A DNA stretch of 64,000 bases from Gordonia rubripertincta (GTDB taxonomy: Bacteria > Actinomycetota > Actinomycetes > Mycobacteriales > Mycobacteriaceae): the NCBI RefSeq assembly GCF_038024875.1, contig NZ_CP136136.1, forward strand, positions 496,001 to 560,000, written 5' to 3'. Below, in pieces: positions 1 through 9,352 of the stretch. How positions within the stretch are numbered: position 1 is the stretch's first letter; each line of letters starts with the position of its first letter. The notes under the pieces were generated by a model, which saw only the letters and a list, made by a program, of their open reading frames with translations, was not told where the DNA came from and did no database searches. The position numbers and the translations under genes were made by a program.

Positions 1-88
1 CTGTTCGACGTCATTCCCAAATCCTACTTGTCGCCGGTACGGGTTCTGCCACGGTGACACCCGGTGGTGCGGCGTCGTGGTGCGGCTC

Positions 89-451
89 TCAACCGATGAC
101 CTCGTGCACGTAACACCACCTCCAGCTCTCGCCGGGCTCTGCGGACCGCATGACCGGATGGGCGGTGTCGTGGAAGTGCGCGGTCGCGTGCCGGCGCGGA
201 CTGGAGTCGCAGCAACCGATGTACCCGCATCGCAGACACATCCTCAGATGCGCCCAGTGGTCCTCCCCGATCGCGACACATCCTGCGCAGGAGAGTTTCT
301 CGCCCGCCGGGGGTTCCGGCAGGGGTATCGAGTCGCCCGCGACCGCGGCCAGCTCGGGGCAGCGCGCGGACGAATCCGACGCGGCGTCGGCCACGGATGC
401 CGGACCCGACGAGCCGTCGCCGCGGGACGGGGAACGGCGAAAGATCTGCAT
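89..451 (-). CDS. UBP-type zinc-finger protein
   Basis: Small protein of about 120 residues whose C-terminal half reads as a UBP-type zinc finger. It has paired cysteines (CAGC, then CLRCGYIGCC) followed by a His-rich stretch (RRHATAHFHDTAHPV) and an aromatic end (WRWCYVHEVIG). In eukaryotes this fold binds ubiquitin C-termini. In actinomycetes such free-standing domains are common, of unknown role, and often sit beside Na+/H+ antiporters, as here. The N-terminal 50 residues are low-complexity. I chose ATG 451 because a GATAAT hexamer (464-459) ends 7 nt upstream, which fits a leaderless transcript; ATG 460 and TTG 466 are in-frame alternatives. It is divergent from the antiporter gene with overlapping promoters. 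Confidence 0.8.
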   Translation of the reverse strand: MQIFRRSPSRGDGSSGPASVADAASDSSARCPELAAVAGDSIPLPEPPAGEKLSCAGCVAIGEDHWAHLRMCLRCGYIGCCDSSPRRHATAHFHDTAHPVMRSAEPGESWRWCYVHEVIG

Positions 452-458
452 GTTCACC

Positions 459-488
459 ATTATCAACGGTGCCTGCGGCGATTACAGT
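459..488. promoter_or_regulatory. overlapping divergent leaderless promoters
   Basis: On the plus strand TTATCA (460-465), a 17-bp spacer and TACAGT (483-488) resemble a SigA-type promoter, and the antiporter ATG lies 7 nt after the -10. On the minus strand GATAAT (464-459) also ends 7 nt before the zinc-finger ATG at 451. The minus -10 and the plus -35 share the same bases, so the two promoters should compete. Seen by eye only; no transcription start data. Confidence 0.45.
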
Positions 489-495
489 CGCTCGG

Positions 496-2088
496 ATGAG
501 TGCATCGCTTCTGGTCATCGCGGTCGTCGCGCTGGCGGTCGCTGCGCTCTGCCGCCGCTACGGGCTGTCGTCGCCACTGATCCTGGTCACCGTCGGCCTG
601 GCGATCGGCTGGATTCCCGGTCTGCCGACACCCGAGCTGAACCCCGAACTCGTACTCTTCCTCATCCTGCCGCCACTCTTGTACTCCGCTGCCCAGGAGA
701 GCTCCTACCAGGCGATCCGGGCGCGCTGGCGAGGGATCGCGGCGCTCGCCGTCGGCCTGCCTCTGGTGACCACGTTCGTCGTCGGGTTCGTGGCCCATCT
801 GACCGTCCCCAACCTCCCACTGTCCGCGGCACTCGTGCTCGGCGCCGTGGTCGCTCCTCCGGACGCGGTGTCGGCGCAGGCGATCGGCCGTCGCCTCGGA
901 CTCCCCCGGCCGGTCATGACCCTCCTCGGCGGCGAGAGCCTCCTGAACGACGCCACCGCACTCACCGCATTCCGCATCGCCCTCGCCGCCGCCATCGGCC
1001 TGACCGCCTCACTGGGCGAGGGGTTGTTGACCTTCGCCGTCGCCGCGGTCGGCGGACTCGTGGTCGGCCTCCTCTTCGGCATGGCGGTCTCGTGGGTTCG
1101 GGTCTGGTTGACCGACCCTCCGATGGAGACTGCGATCGGCATCCTGGTGCCGTTCGCCGCCTACTTCGTCGCAGAGCAGCTGCACTGCTCGGGCGTGATC
1201 GGCGTGGTCACCGCCGGGTTGTTCCTCGGTCAGCGTTCGGTCCGCCTCGGTTATGCCACCCGACTCCAGGACGAAGCGGTGCGCAAGTCCATCGACGTCA
1301 TCCTCGAATCGTTCGTCTTCCTGCTCATCGGCGTCCAGATGCCGTTCATCATCGCGGGCGTCGAAGGTGAATCCTGGGTCCAGGTCGCCATCGACGCGGC
1401 CGCGGTGCTCACCGCCACCATCGTCATCCGGTTCCTCTGGGTCTACCCGGCGGCCTACTTGCCGGGTGTCATCTTCCGCGGAAAACTCGGCCCCGATCCG
1501 CGCCCGACCCCGGCCTCCGTCTTCGTCGTCTCCTGGGCGGGGATGCGCGGAGTGGTCTCGCTGGCCGCCGCCTTCGGCATCCCGTTGACGACCCAATCCG
1601 GCGAACCGTTCCCGGCGCGCGCCGAGATCCTGCTGCTCACGTTCGTGGTCGTGGTCGGCACCCTCCTGATCCAGGGCACGACGCTGCCCTGGGTGATCCG
1701 GAAGCTCGGCGTCACCGGCGACGAGCGCGCGCAGGATCGTCTGGCGTATGCCGCCGCCCAGGACCGGGCCTCGCGGGAGGCGGAGCGTCGACTCGAGGAG
1801 ATCGCCACCGGCCTCGCCGACGACGACCCCCGCCGGATGCAGGTGGTCTTGATGCGCAAGTGGATCGCTTCGCAGCGCAATGTGGCATGGGAGGAACTCG
1901 GCCGTGGTCCCGAGGCGATCGGCGAGAGCCCCACCGCCGCGGGCTCCCGGATTCGGACCGAACTCCTGCACCTGCAACGCAAGGTCTTCATCGAGGAACG
2001 CGACGCCGGGCGCATCGACGACGAGGTCCTGCGAATCGCGCTCCGCCGACTGGACTTCGCCGAGGGACAGGGCGACCGCGACGCCTGA
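496..2088 (+). CDS. Na+/H+ antiporter, CPA1 (NhaP/YjcE-like) family
   Basis: Integral membrane cation/proton antiporter of 530 residues, predicted to export Na+ (or K+) against H+ and help pH and salt homeostasis. About twelve hydrophobic helices fill residues 1-415. The conserved core is visible: the acidic A-P-P-D-A motif near residue 125, GGESLLNDATAL near 150, and SWAGMRGVVSLAAAFGIP near 345. A hydrophilic cytosolic tail of about 110 residues, rich in Arg/Glu, follows and is probably regulatory. ATG 496 is chosen over in-frame codons from 397 because helix 1 begins at once and a -10-like TACAGT lies 7 nt upstream; there is no Shine-Dalgarno. Divergent from the UBP zinc-finger gene. Confidence 0.9.
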   Translation: MSASLLVIAVVALAVAALCRRYGLSSPLILVTVGLAIGWIPGLPTPELNPELVLFLILPPLLYSAAQESSYQAIRARWRGIAALAVGLPLVTTFVVGFVAHLTVPNLPLSAALVLGAVVAPPDAVSAQAIGRRLGLPRPVMTLLGGESLLNDATALTAFRIALAAAIGLTASLGEGLLTFAVAAVGGLVVGLLFGMAVSWVRVWLTDPPMETAIGILVPFAAYFVAEQLHCSGVIGVVTAGLFLGQRSVRLGYATRLQDEAVRKSIDVILESFVFLLIGVQMPFIIAGVEGESWVQVAIDAAAVLTATIVIRFLWVYPAAYLPGVIFRGKLGPDPRPTPASVFVVSWAGMRGVVSLAAAFGIPLTTQSGEPFPARAEILLLTFVVVVGTLLIQGTTLPWVIRKLGVTGDERAQDRLAYAAAQDRASREAERRLEEIATGLADDDPRRMQVVLMRKWIASQRNVAWEELGRGPEAIGESPTAAGSRIRTELLHLQRKVFIEERDAGRIDDEVLRIALRRLDFAEGQGDRDA

Positions 2089-2209
2089 CTCTGTTCCCTC
2101 GGAGTAGCCCGGAGCCTGCGGAGGGCGTATCGAATGATCATCCATCCGAACGACAGCGGGTAGTTCTGCCCATGTCGCAGACGAAAACTCTGCTCTAGCT
2201 TCGGTTCTC

Positions 2210-2602
2210 ATGACAACAACGCACATCCGCCTGGCCACGGCCGGCGCCTCTCTCGGCCTCGCCGCCGGGGCGCTCTCCGTCGGCACGTCCACGGCCGGCG
2301 CGGCCCCGATCGCACCGTCGTGCGACGGCAACCAGTACACCGTCACCTCGGTCGTGACCGCGAAGTCCGCGGCGACCATCTGCCAGTGGGGTAACGGCGA
2401 TCTCGAATATCGTGGCGTCGCACGCAGTTCGGGCAACACCCTGCGCATCCCGGTCTCCGGCGTGTTCGAGCAGGAGAACGGCAGCGGCCGCTACTACTAC
2501 GTCGCCTACAACAACGGGTACAAGTACTCGGTCTTCGACGGGCTCGGCCTGAGCATCGTCGGCCCCGACGGCATCCTCGTCAGCTCCGAAGACGCCATCT
2601 GA
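2210..2602 (+). CDS. small secreted protein, unknown function
   Basis: 130 residues with a clear N-terminal export signal: short polar start, hydrophobic Ala/Gly/Leu-rich core (residues 8-25) and an A-G-A-A-P cleavage zone near residue 32. The predicted mature domain is about 98 residues, contains two cysteines (in SCDGNQ and ICQWGN) that could pair, and is rich in Tyr, Gly and Asn. I do not recognise a family beyond small secreted actinobacterial proteins. TAGCTT (2196-2201) lies 8 nt before the ATG with no Shine-Dalgarno, so the transcript may be leaderless. It ends 4 bp from the convergent cyclase gene. Confidence 0.75.
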   Translation: MTTTHIRLATAGASLGLAAGALSVGTSTAGAAPIAPSCDGNQYTVTSVVTAKSAATICQWGNGDLEYRGVARSSGNTLRIPVSGVFEQENGSGRYYYVAYNNGYKYSVFDGLGLSIVGPDGILVSSEDAI

Positions 2603-2606
2603 GCAC

Positions 2607-4235
2607 CTACCCGGTCTCGGTCTCCGCGGTCGCTTTCTCCATCGCCGCCTTCTTCTTTCCGGTCGTCTTCTCCGCGGTCGCCGTGTCCTCCCCCACGGCG
2701 GCCGCGTAAACGATCGTCTCGGAGGTCCGGCCACGCAACGACAACGTCTCCTGCTGCGTCCAGCGACGGGCCTCGGCGGGGTCGGCGGCCTCGACCGCGC
2801 GCCCCGACGCCAGCGGACTCGACGGGTCGCGTTTGGCGAGTTCGGAGAGCCGCGCACTCTCGTTCACCGGGTCGCCGATCACCGTGTACTCGAAACGTTC
2901 GATGGCGCCGACGTTCCCGGCCACCACGGCCCCGTAACTGACACCGACCCCCGCGGACAGTTCGGGCACCTCGACCGCGAGGTCGGCGACGATGCGACGC
3001 GCGGCCGCGAGAGCCGCGCCGGACGGGTCGTCGAGCTGGATGGGTGCACCGAAGATCGCCAGGACCGCGTCGCCCTCGAACTTGTTGACGAGTCCGTCCT
3101 TGTCCTCGACGGCGCGGACGATGACGGCGAAGAACTTGTTGAGGATCTCCACCACCTCGGTCGGACGCCGTTGCGCGGCAAGGGTCGTCGAGCCGATCAC
3201 GTCGACGAACAGGGCGGCGGCCACCCGTTCGGTGCCGCCGAGTTCGGGGTCCGACGACAACGCCGCCTCCGCGACCTCGCGGCCGACGTGGCGCCCGAAC
3301 AGGTCGCGCATCCGTTCCCGTTCCCGCAACCCCGACACCATCGCGTTGAAACCCACCTGGAGATCACCGAGTTCGGTGCCGTCGTACACGACGAGGTCGG
3401 CGTTCTCGAGGTCGCCGGAGGTCACGCGGTTCATCCCGGACCGAACCGAACCGATCGGCCCGGTGATGCTCATCGACGAGAGCAGTGTCAGCAGAAGGCC
3501 GGTGAACAGAGCCGTGAGACCTAGGACCGTCACCCCGATGAAGAGGTCGAGCTTCGACGTCTCGTCGCGCCCCACCCCGAACGCGACGACCAGCAGGATG
3601 CCGATGATCGGGATCGCCGAACCGACCATCCATGACATCACCGCCCGGGTCTTCACACCGGTGCGCTTGCGGCGGTGGAATCCGGCCGAGATCAGTTCGG
3701 CCACGATGGGCCGCAGGGTGAAGTCGATGAAGAGGTAGGAGATGCCCACCACGACGACGCCGCTCATGCCGACGACGAAGACCGTCTTGGGGATCAACTG
3801 CGGATCGGCGACGCCGTACATGATCGTCAGCATCACGGCGGCGCCCGCCCAGAGCAGACCCTGCACCAGCGACAGCCGCCACGGCAGGCGCATCGTGCGG
3901 CGTGCGTCGCGCTTGGTCGGGGCCTCGTCGCGGATCGCCCACCGGAGGTTCCGAACGCCCACCAGGGTGCCCCAACCGATCCCGATCACGAACGCGCCGA
4001 GGATGTACACGGGTACGGCGATGTAGTTCACCCACCACAATTCGGCGGTGAAGACCGTCGGCTGCGGGATACCCACGGCAGCCAGAGCGGTCGCGATCAA
4101 CGCGCCGAAGATGTTCGCCAACACGATGGACGAGGTCAGCAACGTCTGGATCCGGACGCGTTGCTTGATCCCGCTCTCCTCGACCGAGCCGAGCAGAATC
4201 GACCCGTAGTCGCGGCTCCCCCGCCTCGAACGCAT
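2607..4235 (-). CDS. membrane-bound class III adenylate/guanylate cyclase with HAMP domain
   Basis: 542-residue protein that should convert ATP to cAMP (or GTP to cGMP). Six or so membrane helices occupy residues 20-265, then a HAMP linker (STGPIGSVRSGM to LQVGFNAMV), then a cyclase homology domain from about residue 325. There ALFVDVIGSTTLA gives the first metal-binding Asp, KFEGDAVLAIFGAP follows, and VIGDPVNESARL covers the substrate-specifying region. Layout matches the mycobacterial Rv1318c-Rv1320c/Rv3645 group. The C-terminus is a Lys/Ala/Thr-rich tail. I chose the internal ATG (MRSRRGSRDYG) over an upstream in-frame codon at 4274, which would run into the carotenoid oxygenase promoter region. 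Confidence 0.88.
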   Translation of the reverse strand: MRSRRGSRDYGSILLGSVEESGIKQRVRIQTLLTSSIVLANIFGALIATALAAVGIPQPTVFTAELWWVNYIAVPVYILGAFVIGIGWGTLVGVRNLRWAIRDEAPTKRDARRTMRLPWRLSLVQGLLWAGAAVMLTIMYGVADPQLIPKTVFVVGMSGVVVVGISYLFIDFTLRPIVAELISAGFHRRKRTGVKTRAVMSWMVGSAIPIIGILLVVAFGVGRDETSKLDLFIGVTVLGLTALFTGLLLTLLSSMSITGPIGSVRSGMNRVTSGDLENADLVVYDGTELGDLQVGFNAMVSGLRERERMRDLFGRHVGREVAEAALSSDPELGGTERVAAALFVDVIGSTTLAAQRRPTEVVEILNKFFAVIVRAVEDKDGLVNKFEGDAVLAIFGAPIQLDDPSGAALAAARRIVADLAVEVPELSAGVGVSYGAVVAGNVGAIERFEYTVIGDPVNESARLSELAKRDPSSPLASGRAVEAADPAEARRWTQQETLSLRGRTSETIVYAAAVGEDTATAEKTTGKKKAAMEKATAETETG

Positions 4236-4383
4236 GCCCAAGCTAATCACGACGGCCGCGTCGATCGCCCGCATCCGGCCCTGCCGATTCGGGACGAACC
4301 GGACGATCGGCGGACGCGACCTGCACGAACGCCCTAACCTGGAGCGACATCTTCGTCATCCACGGCTCGCCGAAAGCAGCGTC

Positions 4384-5787
4384 ATGACCGCATCCGATGT
4401 CCCGACCCGCCCGGCGCCGGTCGACATGTCCCACAACCCGTTCCTCACCGGCGTCTTCGCCCCACAGCGCGACGAGGTGGACGCGGTCGACCTGCCGGTC
4501 AGTGGGGAGATCCCGGACGACCTGCGGGGCAGCTACCTGCGCAACGGGCCCAACATGCGCTTCGACCCGATCGGTTCGTATGTGTATCCGATCGACGGGG
4601 ACGCCATGGTGCACCGCATCAGCCTCGACGGCGGGCATGCGTCGTATCGCAACCGTTTCGTCCGCACCCCGATGGTGCTCGCGGAAGAGGCTGCCGGACA
4701 TGCCATCTGGTCGGGCATCACCGACGGCTACACCCCGTCGGCGGCGGAGGTGGGCGACGAGCTGGCGGGCACGACCCGCGAGTTGCCCGACATCAACATC
4801 GTGCGTCACGGCGGACGGCTGCTGGCGATGGCCGAGGCGGACCGCCCGTACGAGATCTCGCCGGCCGACCTGGCGACCATCGGTCGAACCGACTGTGACG
4901 GTGCGATGTTCGTCGGCAGCACCGCGCACCCGAAGATCGATCCGTCGACCGGGGAGATGGTGCTGTTCAACTACGTACTCGAGGCTCCGTACCTGACCTG
5001 GGCGGTCGTCGGCCCGGACGGCCGGGCGACCCGCAAGCCGACCCCGGTCGACGGCGTCGACGCCCCGATCATGATCCACGACATGGCGCTGACCAGCCGC
5101 TACATCGTGCTGTTCGTCTGCCCGCTGGTCTTCGATCTCGAATCGGTGATGAGTGGCGGGTCGTTGCTGTCATGGCAGCCTCGGCGCGGGACCCGCATCG
5201 CGCTGATCCCGCGGGACGGCACCGCCGTGCGCTGGGTCGACACCGACCCGTTCTGGGTCTGGCACTTCGCCAACGCTTTCGACAACCCCGACGGGTCGGT
5301 CACCGTCGACTATGTGGAATGGACCTATCCGGGCGGCTTCTCCGACCAGCCCACGCCCGCGGCGTCGTCCTTGACGCGAGCGGTGATCCAGCCCGACGCC
5401 GGGATCACCAAGACGGTCCTGAACAGCTCCGAACCGGACATGGAGTTCCCGCGCGTCGACGACCGGATGCTGACGCAGGAGCACCACCGCATCGCCAGCG
5501 TCGCGAAGGGTCCCAGGGACAGCGGCGATCTCGACAGCCTGTGGTTCCACGACCTCGCAGCCGGGACGGAGACGGTCTGGACCCCGGGTGCCGCGATCGG
5601 CGAACCGATCTACATCCCGGGCGCCGACCGCGACTACTGGGGCGCGATCGGCACCGATCCGACCGACATGACGTCACGGTTCTACCTGCTCAGCGCCGAC
5701 GCGCCGGAGGACGGCCCGATCGCCACCGTGGACCTACCGATCCGCGTGCCCGCCGGACTGCACGGGGCGTGGCTGGCAGGCCTCTAA
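4384..5787 (+). CDS. carotenoid oxygenase family protein (RPE65/CCD superfamily)
   Basis: 467-residue non-heme Fe(II) dioxygenase that cleaves a conjugated double bond in carotenoids, stilbenes or related substrates. The N-terminal signature LRGSYLRNGPNMRFDP is present. The four iron-binding histidines are identifiable in their usual contexts: STAHPKID, IMIHDMALT, WHFANAFD and GLHGAWLAG. The length fits soluble bacterial members. No carotenoid biosynthesis genes are adjacent, so the substrate cannot be assigned. ATG 4384 is chosen because homology begins shortly after it. The stop overlaps the convergent purA stop by a few bases. Confidence 0.88.
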   Translation: MTASDVPTRPAPVDMSHNPFLTGVFAPQRDEVDAVDLPVSGEIPDDLRGSYLRNGPNMRFDPIGSYVYPIDGDAMVHRISLDGGHASYRNRFVRTPMVLAEEAAGHAIWSGITDGYTPSAAEVGDELAGTTRELPDINIVRHGGRLLAMAEADRPYEISPADLATIGRTDCDGAMFVGSTAHPKIDPSTGEMVLFNYVLEAPYLTWAVVGPDGRATRKPTPVDGVDAPIMIHDMALTSRYIVLFVCPLVFDLESVMSGGSLLSWQPRRGTRIALIPRDGTAVRWVDTDPFWVWHFANAFDNPDGSVTVDYVEWTYPGGFSDQPTPAASSLTRAVIQPDAGITKTVLNSSEPDMEFPRVDDRMLTQEHHRIASVAKGPRDSGDLDSLWFHDLAAGTETVWTPGAAIGEPIYIPGADRDYWGAIGTDPTDMTSRFYLLSADAPEDGPIATVDLPIRVPAGLHGAWLAGL

Positions 5788-7070
5788 ACGATCGCGCGAC
5801 GCACGATCGTCTGCTCGCGTCCCGGGCCGACACCGATGCACGAGATGTGGGCGCCGGAGAGCTCTTCGAGCCGCAGGATGTAGTTCTGCGCGTTCTGGGG
5901 CAGGTCCTCGAAGGTCTTGCACCCGGAGATGTCCTCCCACCAGCCGGGCATCTCCTCGTAGATGGGCTTGGCGTGGTGGAACCCGGTCTGCGTCATCGGC
6001 ATGTCCTCGACACGCTCACCGTCGACCTCGTAGGCGACGCAGATCGGCACGGTGTCGAGGCTGGAGAGCACGTCGAGCTTGGTGAGGAAGTAGTCGGTGA
6101 TGCCGTTGACGCGGGTGGCGTAGCGGGCGATCACCGCGTCAAACCAGCCACAACGGCGCGCGCGACCGGTCGTGACGCCGACCTCGCCGCCGGTCTTGGC
6201 CAGGTAGGCGCCCCACTCGTCGAACAGCTCGGTCGGGAACGGACCGGAGCCGACGCGCGTGGTGTAGGCCTTCAGGATGCCGAGGACCGTGGTGATCTTG
6301 TTGGGGCCGATGCCCGCGCCCACCGCGGCGCCGCCGGCGGTCGGGTTCGACGACGTCACGTACGGGTAGGTGCCGTGGTCGACGTCGAGCAGCGTGCCCT
6401 GCGAGCCCTCGAGGAGCACGGTCTCGCCCCGCTCGAGCGCCTGGTTGAGCAGCAGCCGGGTGTCGGCGATGCGGTGTTTGAAGCCTTCGGCCTGGCCGAG
6501 GACCTCGTCGACGACCTGCGCCGGGTCGAGGGCCTTGCGGTTGTAGATCTTGACCAGGATCTGGTTCTTCAGTTCGAGGGCAGCCTCGACCTTCTGCGCG
6601 AGGATCTTCTCGTCGAGAACATCGGCGACGCGCACACCCACGCGGGCGATCTTGTCCTGATAGCAGGGACCGATGCCACGACCGGTGGTGCCGATCTTCT
6701 TGTTGCCGAGGAAGCGCTCGGTGACCTTGTCGATGGCCACGTGGTACGGCATCAGCAGGTGGGCGTCGGCCGAGATCAGCAGGCCGGAGGTGTCGACGTC
6801 CCGGTCCTCGAGTCCGCCCAGTTCGGTGAGCAGCACACCCGGGTCGACGACGACGCCGTTGCCGATCACGTTCTGCACGCCGGGGGTCAGGATGCCGGAC
6901 GGGATGAGGTGCAGGGCGAAGGTCTCACCGGTCGGGAGTACGACGGTGTGGCCGGCGTTGTTGCCGCCCTGATACCGGACAACCCAGTTGATCGAGCCGC
7001 CGAGCAGGTCGGTGGCCTTTCCTTTGCCCTCGTCGCCCCACTGGGCGCCGATAAGCACGATCGCGGCCAT
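5784..7070 (-). CDS. purA: adenylosuccinate synthase
   Basis: 428 residues, the usual length for PurA. It forms adenylosuccinate from IMP, aspartate and GTP, the first committed step from IMP to AMP, in the cytosol. The N-terminus AAIVLIGAQWGDEGKGKATD contains the GTP-binding loop with catalytic Asp, and GGNNAGHTV, TTGRGIGPCYQDK and the TTVLGILKAYTTRVGSGPFPTEL segment are all recognisable. A good ribosome site (AAAGGAG) precedes the ATG. As in M. tuberculosis (Rv0357c), it is divergent from an Rv0358-like gene. Confidence 0.97.
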   Translation of the reverse strand: MAAIVLIGAQWGDEGKGKATDLLGGSINWVVRYQGGNNAGHTVVLPTGETFALHLIPSGILTPGVQNVIGNGVVVDPGVLLTELGGLEDRDVDTSGLLISADAHLLMPYHVAIDKVTERFLGNKKIGTTGRGIGPCYQDKIARVGVRVADVLDEKILAQKVEAALELKNQILVKIYNRKALDPAQVVDEVLGQAEGFKHRIADTRLLLNQALERGETVLLEGSQGTLLDVDHGTYPYVTSSNPTAGGAAVGAGIGPNKITTVLGILKAYTTRVGSGPFPTELFDEWGAYLAKTGGEVGVTTGRARRCGWFDAVIARYATRVNGITDYFLTKLDVLSSLDTVPICVAYEVDGERVEDMPMTQTGFHHAKPIYEEMPGWWEDISGCKTFEDLPQNAQNYILRLEELSGAHISCIGVGPGREQTIVRRAIV

Positions 7071-7161
7071 GATTCAGGTACTCCTTTGTGTGGCGCGCTT
7101 GAACTGATCAGAACAAACCTCACCAACACTACTGTGTTCAAGCGCCCGATACCCTATCCGC

Positions 7162-7818
7162 GTGTCTTTCGCCCTGATCACCCAAGCCGGTCGCGCCGAC
7201 GACAAGAAGGCGATCCGTGCCGCCGTGGCCGACGCCCTGTCGGATTCGGCCGTCGCCCGCCTCGTCGTCGAACCTCGTGTGGCTGAACGATTCGCGCCCA
7301 CTCTCGCCGAGGAAGCCGACACCTTCCTGGATCAGGTGGTGGCCGCCCTGATGACCTCCGAACGGCTCGACGTCGAAGTGGCATATGTCTCGGCGGAGGC
7401 CACCGCGGCGACACGCCGATACCGACTCCCACATGGGCCGGTGGCCCGGGAACTCGCCGAGAACGGCACCGCGAGCCCGGTGCCCCTCATCCGCGACGAC
7501 GCCGCGACGGTCATTCTCGGCAGCGCGCGTCACCTCGGCGCCGAGGGCGCCAAGCTGCACGGCGAGTCCTACGTCGACAGCGAGCGACTCTTCGACGGCG
7601 AAGTCCGTTCCGTCCTCATCGAACCCACGCTCGAGGCCCCCGGTCTTCGCGCGCAGGTCGAGAGGTTCCTGTTGCCGGGCAAGTGGTTCGCCGGACGCGC
7701 GGTGCAGACCGGCGGCACCAACATCGTGGTCGAACGCGAGGGTGTGGTGAACGAACGCGTGCTGAAGCGGTCGACGTTCTACCGCCATGTCACCGATCTG
7801 CTGCTCGTCCGCCCCTGA
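7162..7818 (+). CDS. conserved hypothetical protein, Rv0358-like
   Basis: 218 residues from a GTG start, divergent from purA exactly as Rv0358 is in mycobacteria, on which the name rests. No membrane segment or signal peptide. The sequence begins VSFALITQAGRADDKKAIRAA, and later has GKWFAGRAVQTGGTNIVVEREG and RSTFYRHVTDLLLVRP at the end. I see no catalytic motif. It is probably a cytosolic protein restricted to Mycobacteriales. It is convergent with the transporter gene, 12 bp away. Confidence 0.8.
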   Translation: MSFALITQAGRADDKKAIRAAVADALSDSAVARLVVEPRVAERFAPTLAEEADTFLDQVVAALMTSERLDVEVAYVSAEATAATRRYRLPHGPVARELAENGTASPVPLIRDDAATVILGSARHLGAEGAKLHGESYVDSERLFDGEVRSVLIEPTLEAPGLRAQVERFLLPGKWFAGRAVQTGGTNIVVEREGVVNERVLKRSTFYRHVTDLLLVRP

Positions 7819-7830
7819 ACGAGAACCCGG

Positions 7831-9246
7831 TCAGGCGACCGGGGTCGGCGTCCGGGTGGGGGCGGTCGCGTCCCCGGCGGCCTTGGCTGCGGCCTCGACC
7901 TCGGCGTCGTGGCCGGTCGTCAGGTACAGGTCGTCGCGGCGGATCAACGATGTCGCGACGACACTGATCACCGCCGTGAGCGCGAGGTAGCCGGCGGACA
8001 GCCACGGCGATCCGGAGGCGGCACCGATCAGTGCGGTCAGGATCAGCGGGGTCAGGCCCGAGGCGTAGATGCCGGAGAACTGGTAGACCACCGACAGACC
8101 GGTGTAGCGGACCCGGGTCGGGTACAGGCTGGCGAACAGCGTGCCCTGGGCGCCGTAGAACAGGGCGTGGATCACGCCGAACACGATCACGAGCGCGACG
8201 GTGAACCAGACGAGGTTCTCGGTACCGAAGAGAGCGAACACCGGATAGACCGACAGCCCGTAGGCGGTCATGCCGGCGAGGTAGACCGGTTTGGCGCCGT
8301 ACCGGTCGGTGAGCTTTCCGGAGACCGGGAGCAGCACCGCCATCACGAGCGATGCGATGGTCACGGCCACCAGGATCGGTACCTTCTCCATGTCGAGTTC
8401 GCTGGTCGCATAAGCGATCGCGAAGACACCCCAGGTGTTGAAAGCCGACCCCTCGCCCCACCGTGCGAGCAGGCCCAGCACGGTGTTGCGGGTATTCGGC
8501 GGGAGCACGACCTCGCGGATCGGTGCGGTGGACTTCTGCGCGAGTTCGGCGACCTCGGCGAAGGCCGGCGTCTCGTCGACCTTGAGCCGCACCACGAATC
8601 CGATGACGACGAGCACGATGCTCACGAGGAAGGCGATGCGCCAGCCGTAGGTCAGGAACGCGTCGTCGTCGAGCGCCACCTGGAGCAGGGCGAACACACC
8701 CGTACCGAGTGCGAGGCCGAGGGCGAGCCCGATCTGCGGGATGCTGCCGAACAGACCGCGCCTGCGGTCGGGGCTGTGCTCGACCGCGAGCAGCACGGCC
8801 CCGGCCCACTCGCCGCCGAGCGCGAAGCCCTGCACGATGCGCAACAGCAAAAGCAGGATCGGGGCGACGACGCCGACGGCCTCCGCGGTCGGCAGCACAC
8901 CCATGAGCGCGGTGGCGATGCCCATCATGACCATCGTGATGGCGAGGGTTCGCTTGCGGCCGATCCGGTCGCCGATGTGCCCGAAGATCACGCCGCCGAT
9001 CGGCCGGACGACGAACCCGACCGCGAAGGTCGCGAACGACAGCAGGGTTCCGACGAAGGAACTCTGGTCCGGGAAGAACAGCTGGTTGAACACCAGGCTC
9101 GCGGCGGTCGCGTAGAGGAAGAAGTCGTACCACTCGACGGTGGTGCCGAGGAGACTCGCGGCCACGACCGTGCGGAGTCGCTTGCGGCGCTCGGCGTCGG
9201 TCTCGTGAGCCGTCGGGGTCGCGGAAGTCTGCAGAGAGGAGGCCAT
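7831..9246 (-). CDS. MFS transporter, metabolite:H+ symporter (MHS) family
   Basis: 471-residue major facilitator with 12 predicted helices. MHS-family hallmarks are visible: TTVEWYDFFLYATAASLVFNQLFFP at helix 1, the loop signature GHIGDRIGRKRTL between helices 2 and 3, and LRIVQGFALGGEWAGAVLL at helix 5. Family members import shikimate, dicarboxylates, ketoglutarate or osmolytes with H+; the substrate here is undetermined. The cytosolic tail is Ala/Thr-rich. An in-frame CTGGGGTG occurs here (8427-8434) without disrupting the frame, a useful control for the frameshift motif discussed elsewhere. Confidence 0.88.
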   Translation of the reverse strand: MASSLQTSATPTAHETDAERRKRLRTVVAASLLGTTVEWYDFFLYATAASLVFNQLFFPDQSSFVGTLLSFATFAVGFVVRPIGGVIFGHIGDRIGRKRTLAITMVMMGIATALMGVLPTAEAVGVVAPILLLLLRIVQGFALGGEWAGAVLLAVEHSPDRRRGLFGSIPQIGLALGLALGTGVFALLQVALDDDAFLTYGWRIAFLVSIVLVVIGFVVRLKVDETPAFAEVAELAQKSTAPIREVVLPPNTRNTVLGLLARWGEGSAFNTWGVFAIAYATSELDMEKVPILVAVTIASLVMAVLLPVSGKLTDRYGAKPVYLAGMTAYGLSVYPVFALFGTENLVWFTVALVIVFGVIHALFYGAQGTLFASLYPTRVRYTGLSVVYQFSGIYASGLTPLILTALIGAASGSPWLSAGYLALTAVISVVATSLIRRDDLYLTTGHDAEVEAAAKAAGDATAPTRTPTPVA

Positions 9247-9352
9247 GACCGCCCAACGGTATCGGCGACGCGCCGTCTCTCGGCGACTACGAATCAGCGT
9301 GAGCGAAAACCGTCGCGCACTTGCACGGGACGGCAGGTTCCGTTCTGCGGGG

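Noticed and set aside
1..88. Possible partial gene at the left edge
   Set aside because: No frame in these bases shows recognisable protein sequence; treated as non-coding.
5172..7286. 704-codon open frame on the plus strand across purA
   Set aside because: Composition is Arg/Asp/Gly noise. It overlaps the well-supported carotenoid oxygenase and purA genes in other frames.
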